Assembly (NCBI GenBank): GCA_964555735.1
Contig: CAZKTS010000097.1
Span: forward strand, 1-5,825
DNA from: CAZKTS01 sp964555735
GTDB lineage: Bacteria > Actinomycetota > Acidimicrobiia > IMCC26256 > PALSA-555
Reading direction: 5' to 3'
Length of the DNA stretch: 5,825 bases
How positions within the stretch are numbered: position 1 is the first letter of the stretch; each line of letters starts with the position of its first letter. Positions 1-5,219 of this stretch are shown here, in pieces. Below the pieces are notes generated by a model, which was not told the DNA's origin, did not search any database, and saw only the letters and a program-made list of their open reading frames with translations. The translations under genes and the position numbers were made by a program.

Positions 1-871
1 CCCCGGTGCTGCGCACCGGGTAGCCGAACTGGAGGCCTTCGGGGACGCCGTACTCGCCCGAGCTCACCACCGCGAGCGAATGCCAGTCGCCGTCCGGTGT
101 CGGGCGCCAGACGCTGTTGACCGAGTCGATCGCCGCATGCGCAGCGGACGCCGCCGACGAGGCCCCGCGCTTCTCGATGACCGCCGCGCCGCGCTTCTGC
201 ACCGTCTCGAGGAACGCGCCCTCGAGCCAGTCGCGGTCGCCGATCACCTCGGGCGCCGGCTTCCCACTGATCTTGGCGTTGGCGAAGTCGGGGTACTGGG
301 TTGCCGAGTGGTTGCCCCAGATCGCGAGGTTCGTGACCTCGCGCACCGGGACCCCGGCCTTGCGCGCGAGCTGGGTCTTCGCGCGGTTCTCGTCGAGGCG
401 GGTCATCGCGAACCAGCGGTCGGCCGGCACGTCGGGTGCGTTCGAACGAGCGATCAGGCAGTTCGTGTTGCACGGGTTGCCGACGACCAGCACCCGCACG
501 TCGTCGGCCGCGTGGTCGTTGATGGCCTGGCCCTGGGGCTTGAAGATCCCCCCGTTCACCGAGAGGAGGTCGCCGCGCTCCATGCCGGCCTTGCGCGGGA
601 TGGAGCCGACGAGCAGCGCCCAGGAGGTGCCGTCGAACGCGTGCTTGAGGTCGGCCGTCGCCTCGATGCCCTCGAGCAGCGGGTGCGCGCCGTCCTCGAG
701 CTCCATCACCACACCCTCGAGGGAAGGGAGCGCGGGCTCGATCTCGAGCAGGCGCAGAACCACGGGCTGGTCCGGGCCGAGGAGCTGACCACTCGCGACC
801 CGGTGGACGAGCGCGTAGCCGATCTGCCCGGCGGCTCCGGTGACGGTGACGTGGATCGGGGACTTCGCCAT
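1..871 (-). CDS. mdh: Malate dehydrogenase, C-terminus cut by window edge
   Basis: This is NAD-dependent malate dehydrogenase, which interconverts malate and oxaloacetate in the cytoplasm as the last step of the TCA cycle. Translating the minus strand from the ATG at 871-869 gives 290 residues before the window ends; the family is usually about 327 residues, so roughly 38 are missing. The Rossmann glycine motif GAAGQIG lies at residues 12-18, and Glu43 at the end of the second strand (LLEIE) is the residue expected for NAD rather than NADP. The mobile-loop arginines are Arg93 and Arg99 (IPRKAGMERGDLL), the NPCNTN motif is at 132-137, the catalytic Asp160 and Arg163 sit in TRLDENRAKTQLA, and the catalytic His188 is in WGNHSATQYPD. 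The closest remembered match is the Thermus-type cytosolic enzyme, rather than the lactate-dehydrogenase-like MDH. No Shine-Dalgarno sequence precedes the ATG, but a TAGTTT hexamer lies six bases upstream, suggesting a leaderless transcript. It is divergent from the sulfotransferase gene. Confidence 0.96.
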   Translation of the reverse strand, partial: MAKSPIHVTVTGAAGQIGYALVHRVASGQLLGPDQPVVLRLLEIEPALPSLEGVVMELEDGAHPLLEGIEATADLKHAFDGTSWALLVGSIPRKAGMERGDLLSVNGGIFKPQGQAINDHAADDVRVLVVGNPCNTNCLIARSNAPDVPADRWFAMTRLDENRAKTQLARKAGVPVREVTNLAIWGNHSATQYPDFANAKISGKPAPEVIGDRDWLEGAFLETVQKRGAAVIEKRGASSAASAAHAAIDSVNSVWRPTPDGDWHSLAVVSSGEYGVPEGLQFGYPVRSTG

Positions 872-877
872 GCGCGA

Positions 878-883
878 AAACTA
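878..883 (-). promoter_or_regulatory. Candidate -10 element of a leaderless mdh promoter
   Basis: On the minus strand TAGTTT fits the actinobacterial TANNNT -10 consensus and is followed by six bases (TCGCGC) and then the mdh ATG. Transcription would therefore begin at or next to the A of the start codon, which agrees with the absence of a Shine-Dalgarno sequence. No convincing -35 hexamer is visible at 16-18 bases upstream. The assignment is inference from motif and spacing. Confidence 0.5.
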
Positions 884-887
884 CCGG

Positions 888-908
888 CTCGGCCCGATGA
901 CGGCCGAG
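888..908. promoter_or_regulatory. Perfect inverted repeat, possible operator between mdh and the sulfotransferase gene
   Basis: CTCGGCC (888-894) and GGCCGAG (902-908) are perfect 7-base inverted arms around a 7-base centre. The element lies in the divergent intergenic region, starting five bases upstream of the candidate mdh -10 box, where the spacer and -35 region would be. A dimeric regulator bound there could control mdh, the sulfotransferase gene or both. In DNA this rich in G and C such an element can also occur by chance, so the role is unproven. Confidence 0.3.
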
Positions 909-972
909 TCGAACCTCGGCGTACGTGCCGCGCTTGCTGCCCCGCCAGCGAGGCGGCAAGGCTGCCGGTCAC

Positions 973-1926
973 ATGCGTCCCGCGCTCTCGTCCGTCGCCG
1001 GCGACCTCGCCCGACGGCTCCCGACCGGTTGGCGACGGCGCGTCCTGAAGGCTCGCGAGTCGTTGCGCACGCCGACGGCCGCGATCCGGGTGCTGCCCGA
1101 CGTCCTGGTGATCGGTGCGCAGCGGTCGGGCACGAGCTCGCTCTACCGGTACCTCGGCGCGCACCCGCAGCTGGCCCCGTCACTCCGCAAGGAGACCCAG
1201 TACTTCTCGGCACGCTACCGGCGCGGCGAGCGCTGGTACCGACGCAACTTCCCGACCTCGTGGTACCGAACCGCCGCGCGCGCGGTGCGACGTCGTCCGT
1301 TCCTCGCGTTCGAGGCCACACCCGACTACCTCTTCCATCCGCTCGCCGCGGCGCGCGCCCGTGCGCTGGTCCCCGACGCGCGGATCATCGTCCTGCTTCG
1401 CGAGCCCGCGAGCCGCGCCCGTTCCCACTTCCAGCACACGCGCCGGCACGGCCAGGAGCCACTGGAGAGCTTCGCCGCCGCGCTGGCCGCCGAGCCGGAA
1501 CGCCTCGCCGGCTGGGCCGCGGGCGGCTACGACACCCCGGCGACGCGCATCCCGGCCAACCGCTTCTCCTACGCGGCCCGCGGCGAGTACGCGGTCCAGC
1601 TCCGCCGGTGGTTCGACCACTTCCCTCGCGAGCAGTTCCTGATCATCGACAGCACGCACCTCTTCGACGACCCCGCGGCGGTGCTGGCGACGATCGAGGG
1701 CTTCCTCGACCTCGCGCCCCGAGAACCGCGCGCCTGGCCCAACTACAGCTCGGCTTCCACCGCGACCGCGACGTCGGCCGACGACGACGCCGAGGCCGCC
1801 CTCCGCCGAACGTTCGAGCCGTCCAACCGCGCGCTGGTCGAGCTGCTCGGCCACGAGCTGTCGTGGACCGCGCCCACCGATCACTCGGACGGCGGCTCGA
1901 CCGGTCGGAACGTCGAGAAGAACTGA
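973..1926 (+). CDS. PAPS-dependent sulfotransferase (heparan-sulfotransferase-like fold)
   Basis: The product is a predicted cytoplasmic sulfotransferase, transferring sulfate from PAPS to a hydroxyl or amino group, probably of a carbohydrate or lipid. With the ATG at 973 it has 317 residues. The 5'-phosphosulfate loop is at 47-65 (IGAQRSGTSSLYRYL, then GAHP), with Arg51 where many relatives have lysine. FEATPDYLF at 113-121 places Glu114 where NDST-type enzymes carry the catalytic glutamate. The 3'-phosphate motif is RIIVLLREPASRARSHF at 137-153, with Arg143, Ser147 and Ser151. LLGHELSW near 291-298 is the usual family ending, after which about 19 polar residues trail off. No signal peptide or membrane segment is seen. 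An in-frame GTG at 925 would add 16 residues; I prefer the ATG because the extension is low-complexity and basic, although the nearest purine run (AAGG, 11 bases upstream) is weak. The last 46 bases overlap the opposing glycosyltransferase-like gene. The acceptor substrate cannot be read from the sequence. Confidence 0.9.
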   Translation: MRPALSSVAGDLARRLPTGWRRRVLKARESLRTPTAAIRVLPDVLVIGAQRSGTSSLYRYLGAHPQLAPSLRKETQYFSARYRRGERWYRRNFPTSWYRTAARAVRRRPFLAFEATPDYLFHPLAAARARALVPDARIIVLLREPASRARSHFQHTRRHGQEPLESFAAALAAEPERLAGWAAGGYDTPATRIPANRFSYAARGEYAVQLRRWFDHFPREQFLIIDSTHLFDDPAAVLATIEGFLDLAPREPRAWPNYSSASTATATSADDDAEAALRRTFEPSNRALVELLGHELSWTAPTDHSDGGSTGRNVEKN

Positions 1927-2693
1927 GGGTCGGCGACGATCGCCTCGTGCAGCGCGTCGCCCACGCGCTCGGTCCTTCGACGATCGGCGATCTGTCGACG
2001 CGCTCGCACGGAGCGCTCGAGTCGATGCAGCACCGGCACCCCGCTGGGCACGCGGGTCACGATCGGGCTTTGCATCGCGCGAGACGTGCCCCGACGGAAC
2101 CCGGCGCCATGGTGATACACGGTGTCGGCGTAGATGCCGAAGAACACCGGGTGCGACCCCTCCTCCGCCGTGCGCAGCAACGGGGTCCACTCGACACCGG
2201 CCGCCTCGAGCTGGGTCAGCAGCACCCCACCGACGTCGGTGACCGGCTCACCGCGGCGGTCCAGCCACGTCGGACCGGACGCCCAGTCACCGTCGAGGTC
2301 GCGCCAGAGGCCGACCCTCACCATGCAGAAGCTCGGGTGCGGCTGGCGGTCGCCGAGGTTCTCGTCCCGTCGGACCGCCGCGATCGCGCGCCCCGCGAGG
2401 AGGTCGGTCGTCACCGGAGCCACGGGGAACGCATCCCCGTCGAGGAACACGAGCACGTCGTCGGCCGGGGCCTCCGCGCTGATCATCGCCGCGACCGCCG
2501 TGAGCTTCGTGGCGTGGTTGCCTTCGAGATCCGCCGACCAGTCGAACGCCGATGCCCAGCTCCCGGACACCCCGTTGAGGACTCCGTAGCGGCGCGTCGA
2601 ATCCGGCATGAACGCGTCGAGGCCGCGCCGCTGCGGTGCGAGCCACCGATCGCTGAAGAAGTGCACCGTGATGACGTGGAACGTCGGGCTCAT
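1881..2693 (-). CDS. Putative GT-A-type glycosyltransferase, paralogue 1
   Basis: This is a 270-residue soluble protein that I read as a probable nucleotide-sugar-dependent glycosyltransferase. It begins with a beta-strand-like segment (FHVITVHF, 5-12). A hydrophobic strand ends in LVFLDGDAFPV at 81-91; Asp85 and Asp87 form a DxD motif of the kind that binds the metal and sugar nucleotide in GT-A enzymes. TDVGG at 152-156 is a candidate acceptor or catalytic acidic site, and YHHGAGFRRG at 193-202 supplies histidines that could complete metal binding. The C-terminal part (about 220-245) is strongly basic and may bind a membrane surface. The protein is a close paralogue of the next gene upstream, about three quarters identical over the first 58 residues, and conserved again in the final residues (IVADPQFFSTFRPVE), so this stop is genuine. 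The ATG at 2693 matches the paralogue's start; GGGGA seven bases upstream is a weak ribosome site. I do not recognise a named subfamily; donor and acceptor are unknown. Confidence 0.78.
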   Translation of the reverse strand: MSPTFHVITVHFFSDRWLAPQRRGLDAFMPDSTRRYGVLNGVSGSWASAFDWSADLEGNHATKLTAVAAMISAEAPADDVLVFLDGDAFPVAPVTTDLLAGRAIAAVRRDENLGDRQPHPSFCMVRVGLWRDLDGDWASGPTWLDRRGEPVTDVGGVLLTQLEAAGVEWTPLLRTAEEGSHPVFFGIYADTVYHHGAGFRRGTSRAMQSPIVTRVPSGVPVLHRLERSVRARRQIADRRRTERVGDALHEAIVADPQFFSTFRPVEPPSE

Positions 2694-2696
2694 CCG
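2658..2696 (-). repeat. Copy 1 of a 39-base near-identical direct repeat at the paralogues' 5' ends
   Basis: These 39 bases match 3624-3662 with a single mismatch (C at 2667 against G at 3633 on the plus strand). They cover the first twelve codons of paralogue 1 and three bases upstream of its ATG, after which the sequences diverge. The repeat is a remnant of the gene duplication, not a separate element. Confidence 0.75.
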
Positions 2697-2755
2697 ACAG
2701 TCCCCGTTCGGCGCGCGCCGTCGATCCGCCTCATACCCACAACCTCCGCCCTGGT

Positions 2756-2787
2756 TGCGGCCGACCCTGACCCCGGACGCGGCCGCA
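2756..2787. other. Inverted repeat in the gap between the two paralogues
   Basis: The gap from 2694 to 2834 holds no convincing gene. Within it TGCGGCCG (2756-2763) and CGGCCGCA (2780-2787) are perfect 8-base inverted arms around a 16-base loop. On the minus-strand transcript they would form a GC-rich hairpin between the stop of paralogue 2 and the start of paralogue 1. There is no following U run, so it is not a standard intrinsic terminator; it might be a processing or attenuation hairpin, or chance. No clear promoter was identified in the gap. Confidence 0.25.
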
Positions 2788-2834
2788 TCATCGCGAGCGG
2801 CGCGAGGTCTGTCGATGGGTCGATCGCGCCATCC

Positions 2835-3659
2835 TCAGGCGGAGGCGCGCTCCACCCGCCGGAAGGTGCGCGCGAACTCGGGATCGTCGACGATCAGCCG
2901 GTACATCGCCGCCTCGTCGACGTCGAGGGCGCGCTGGAGGCCGCGTCGGCGCCGCTTGTCGAGCCGATAGCGGACCGCGTACTCGGCGCGGGCCGCCACC
3001 GGCACCCAGGTCGGGATCGTCCGGGGCAGCGGGAGCCGGTACACGCGCGAGATCCCCCGCCGGAATCCGGCGCCGTGGTGGTAGGCGACGTCGCCGTACA
3101 CGGCGAAGTAGAGGGGGTGGGTGCCCGCCTCGGCGCTGCGCAGCAGCGGCGTCCAGGGCACCGCGGCATCTTCGAGCTGCCGCCACAGCGTGGCGCCGAC
3201 GTCGGTCGTGACCGCGCCGGCGTCGTTGACCCACGTCGGCCCGCAGCTCCAGTCGCCCCGAAGGTCGCGCCAGAGACCGACGGTGGTCATGCAGAAGCAG
3301 GGATGGGCGATCGGATCGCCGAGGCACTCGTCGCGCCGGACCGCCGCCAGCTGGTTGCCGGCGAGCAGGTCGGTGGTGATCGGTGCGACGGGGAACGCAT
3401 CACCGTCGATGAACACGAGCAGATCGTCGGCGGGCGCGTCGGCGGCGATCATGTCCGCGACCTGGTTGAGCTTCGCGCCGTGGTCACCGTCGAGGTCGGC
3501 CCACCAGTCGAACGACGATCGCCAGCGCTCCGGGATGTCGTTGAGCACCCCGTAGCGGCGGGTCGACTCGGGCATGAAGGCGTCGAGGCCGCGCAGCTGG
3601 GGCACCATCCACCGGTCGCTCTCGAAGTGCACGGTGATGACGTGGAACGTCGGGCTCAT
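2835..3659 (-). CDS. Putative GT-A-type glycosyltransferase, paralogue 2
   Basis: This 274-residue soluble protein has the same plan as paralogue 1: strand FHVITVHF at 5-12, LVFIDGDAFPV at 81-91 with the DxD pair Asp85/Asp87, TTDVG at 151-155, and YHHGAGFRRG at 193-202. A basic stretch follows (KRRRRG, 235-240), ending in IVDDPEFARTFRRVE. It is predicted to be a cytoplasmic glycosyltransferase, possibly attached peripherally to the membrane through its basic tail; donor and acceptor are unknown. The motifs and fold assignment are inferred from short patterns rather than a full family match. Its ATG overlaps the stop of the J-domain gene as ATGA, and GAGGA six bases upstream inside that gene is a good ribosome site, so the two are very probably translated together. 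Compared with paralogue 1 the first 205 residues are strongly conserved and the following 40 diverge, so the copies may differ in acceptor or partner. Confidence 0.78.
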   Translation of the reverse strand: MSPTFHVITVHFESDRWMVPQLRGLDAFMPESTRRYGVLNDIPERWRSSFDWWADLDGDHGAKLNQVADMIAADAPADDLLVFIDGDAFPVAPITTDLLAGNQLAAVRRDECLGDPIAHPCFCMTTVGLWRDLRGDWSCGPTWVNDAGAVTTDVGATLWRQLEDAAVPWTPLLRSAEAGTHPLYFAVYGDVAYHHGAGFRRGISRVYRLPLPRTIPTWVPVAARAEYAVRYRLDKRRRRGLQRALDVDEAAMYRLIVDDPEFARTFRRVERASA

Positions 3660-3662
3660 CCG
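3624..3662 (-). repeat. Copy 2 of the 39-base near-identical direct repeat
   Basis: This copy matches 2658-2696 at 38 of 39 positions and spans the first twelve codons of paralogue 2 plus three upstream bases. Here it also includes the stop codon of the J-domain gene, because that stop overlaps the ATG. Such low synonymous divergence at the 5' end fits a fairly recent duplication or gene conversion. Confidence 0.75.
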
Positions 3663-4432
3663 GCGTCCTCGGCCGCCTCGGTGACGTCGAGCAGGAGCTC
3701 ACGAGCCTCGGCGAGCTCGGCCAGCCGCTCGGCGGCGCCGTCCTGGCTCCCGCCCTGGTCGGGATGGGCGAGGCGGACGAGGCGACGAAACCGCGCCATC
3801 ACATCCGCGCGCGCGACCACCGCGTCGGCGCGCAGTCCGAGCACCTCCATCGCCCACCGGCGGTCCGACGGGACGCCTGCCCACTCGTCGCGCGCCGCGA
3901 TCGGTCCGGTGCCGGGCGCGAACGGCGCGATGCCCGGCACGCCCTCGTGGAGGCGGCGCACGCCCAGCCCCTCGGGGAGGCGGGGACGGCGGAGTGCGGC
4001 GCTGACGGCCTGGAGCGCGATGGTGCGGGCCGACGACGGCAGCGAGGCCGCAGCCATGACCGCCCCGATCACCTGTGGGTCGGCCCGTCCGTGCGCATCG
4101 AGCTCGAGCACGGCGCGCGACGAGCCGTCGAGCATCGAGGGCTCGTCGACGATGCGGTGCCGCGACCGGTCCAGACCGTGCGTGTCGGTCTGGAGCCGGT
4201 AGCGCAGTGCGATGCGCGGGACGCTCAGGCCGTCGCGGGCGTCCTCGATCAGTCGCGGCACCAGCTCGCGCTCTTCTTCGTCCACCAGGCCGATGAACTC
4301 GCTCACGACCGCGCCGAGCAGCACCGCGCCGTAGGCAGCACCGCTCGTGGGGAGGTAGACGTCGCCGAGCGCCACGCGTCGGGTCGGCATGTGCCGACGC
4401 GTGTGACGGATGTTCAGCTCGGCGAGCTGCAC
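3656..4432 (-). CDS. J-domain protein with an unrecognised N-terminal domain
   Basis: This 258-residue protein (from the GTG at 4432) ends in a J domain, the module that stimulates the ATPase of Hsp70/DnaK. The J domain spans about residues 192-249: helix I RWAMEVLGL, basic helix II MARFRRLVRLA, the diagnostic HPD at 223-225 (AHPDQGG), then helix III with AERLAELAEARELLLD. There is no Gly/Phe region or zinc-finger, so it is not DnaJ itself but a class III-type J protein. The first 190 residues match nothing I recognise; they include a small hydrophobic stretch (GAAYGAVLLGAVVSEFIGLV) too weak to call a membrane segment, and acidic and arginine-rich patches. I chose the GTG at 4432 because GGGAGG precedes it by six bases; a GTG at 4453 would add seven residues but its GGAGAG is badly spaced. 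The gene is 79 bases downstream of the membrane protein gene and coupled to the glycosyltransferase-like gene that follows, which may be its client or partner (inference). Confidence 0.82.
   Translation of the reverse strand: MQLAELNIRHTRRHMPTRRVALGDVYLPTSGAAYGAVLLGAVVSEFIGLVDEEERELVPRLIEDARDGLSVPRIALRYRLQTDTHGLDRSRHRIVDEPSMLDGSSRAVLELDAHGRADPQVIGAVMAAASLPSSARTIALQAVSAALRRPRLPEGLGVRRLHEGVPGIAPFAPGTGPIAARDEWAGVPSDRRWAMEVLGLRADAVVARADVMARFRRLVRLAHPDQGGSQDGAAERLAELAEARELLLDVTEAAEDAG
3666..3670 (-). promoter_or_regulatory. Ribosome binding site of glycosyltransferase paralogue 2
   Basis: On the minus strand GAGGA is followed by six bases and the ATG at 3659. It lies within the last codons of the J-domain gene, supporting both the chosen start and translational coupling across the ATGA overlap. 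Confidence 0.65.
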
Positions 4433-4438
4433 GGCCAC

Positions 4439-4444
4439 CCTCCC
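4439..4444 (-). promoter_or_regulatory. Ribosome binding site deciding the J-domain gene start
   Basis: GGGAGG on the minus strand lies six bases before the GTG at 4432, the best Shine-Dalgarno match in this window. It favours that start over the in-frame GTG at 4453 and over the ATG at 4390, which has no purine-rich sequence upstream. Confidence 0.6.
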
Positions 4445-4511
4445 GGTTCGCACTCTCTCCGGTACCGACCAGCCTCGCGGACGACGCCGGGACGGGCGAA
4501 TCGCCGGACTG

Positions 4512-5195
4512 TCAGTGGGTCGGCATACCCGCGAGGCGGATGAACGCGAACACCAGCACCACGCCGCCCATCGCGAGGATGGCGACCCGCATCGGGAACC
4601 ACCGGAAGCGCAGCGAGATCCCGCCGAAGAAGAGCACGACGGCGAGGAAGACGGTGATCAGGACGTAGTCGTCGGTGTGCTCGGTCGCGGTCTTGGCGCT
4701 CTCGAAGCGAGCCTCGGCCGACTCGTCGAGCTGTCGGGCCCGCTCGACGAGTCGGGGGCGGTACTCGGGCTCGAGGAACGGGCTCGCGATCGCGTCGGGA
4801 TCGTTCAGCGGATCGCTCGCCAGCCAGGCCTCGAACGCCGGACGGAACTCGGCGCGGAAGCGGCGCTCGTAGAGGTCGGCCAACGCGGCGTCACCCGCGG
4901 TGTGCGCCTCGAGCCAGCGATTGAAGTTGAGGAGCTCCTCGATGTGGTGCGCGTCCGCTTGCTCGTCGGCGCGGTTCGCCAGTGTCCGCGTCGCGGTTGC
5001 CTTGGCGTACCGCTCCGCCTGGAGCCCCGACCACCGCGCCGACTGGTACCCGCTCCACGCGATCCCGAGCGTGGCGACCGCGAGGAGCAGCGTCGCCGTG
5101 AGCTCGAGCCACCGCTCGCGCAGACCGACCTTGTGGTCGTCGCCTTCGTGCTCGGTCAGCTCGTGGGGCGCGTGGACGTGGACGTGCTCCGGCAT
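4512..5195 (-). CDS. Three-helix membrane protein with histidine-rich N-terminus, function unknown
   Basis: I do not recognise this 227-residue protein beyond a general likeness to conserved bacterial hypothetical membrane proteins. The N-terminus is rich in histidine and acidic residues (six His in the first 21 residues). A membrane helix follows at about 31-49 (LTATLLLAVATLGIAWSG), then a long charged, mostly alpha-helical segment at 51-176 and two further helices at about 177-195 and 203-222. Basic residues before helix 1 and in the short loop RFRWFPMR between helices 2 and 3 suggest that the N-terminus is cytoplasmic, the large middle segment lies outside and the C-terminus ends outside. 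No enzyme motif is visible. The ATG at 5195 is the only good start; it has no clear Shine-Dalgarno sequence. It begins 24 bases after the icd stop, so it is probably cotranscribed with icd. The cluster of histidines could bind a metal, but this is speculation. Confidence 0.8.
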   Translation of the reverse strand: MPEHVHVHAPHELTEHEGDDHKVGLRERWLELTATLLLAVATLGIAWSGYQSARWSGLQAERYAKATATRTLANRADEQADAHHIEELLNFNRWLEAHTAGDAALADLYERRFRAEFRPAFEAWLASDPLNDPDAIASPFLEPEYRPRLVERARQLDESAEARFESAKTATEHTDDYVLITVFLAVVLFFGGISLRFRWFPMRVAILAMGGVVLVFAFIRLAGMPTH

Positions 5196-5219
5196 CTCGC
5201 GCGGGCTCGGTGTCCCGGA

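Noticed and set aside
925..972. N-terminal extension of the sulfotransferase from the GTG at 925
   Set aside because: The added residues are basic and low complexity, and no ribosome site precedes the GTG. It remains possible but is less likely than the ATG at 973.
80..1048. Open frames on the plus strand opposite mdh (80-1048 and 117-788)
   Set aside because: They lie antisense to clear malate dehydrogenase coding sequence and show no domain; they are by-products of its codon bias.
1898..1907. Palindrome CGACCGGTCG near the convergent gene ends as a two-way terminator
   Set aside because: It has no loop and no flanking T run on either strand, and it lies inside both coding sequences; a 10-base GC palindrome is expected by chance here.
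1180..2190. A 336-codon minus-strand frame across the sulfotransferase gene
   Set aside because: It is antisense to the PAPS-binding motifs and overlaps the true transferase frame; the translation is low complexity and has no motif.
840..4202. A 1120-codon open frame on the plus strand
   Set aside because: It runs out of frame through the sulfotransferase gene and antisense to the transferases and the J-domain gene, all of which have recognisable motifs. Its translation is arginine/proline/alanine-rich low complexity, as expected for a shadow frame in GC-rich DNA.
3764..4543. A 259-codon plus-strand frame opposite the J-domain gene
   Set aside because: The opposite strand encodes the HPD J domain with a good ribosome site, and this frame has no recognisable protein content.
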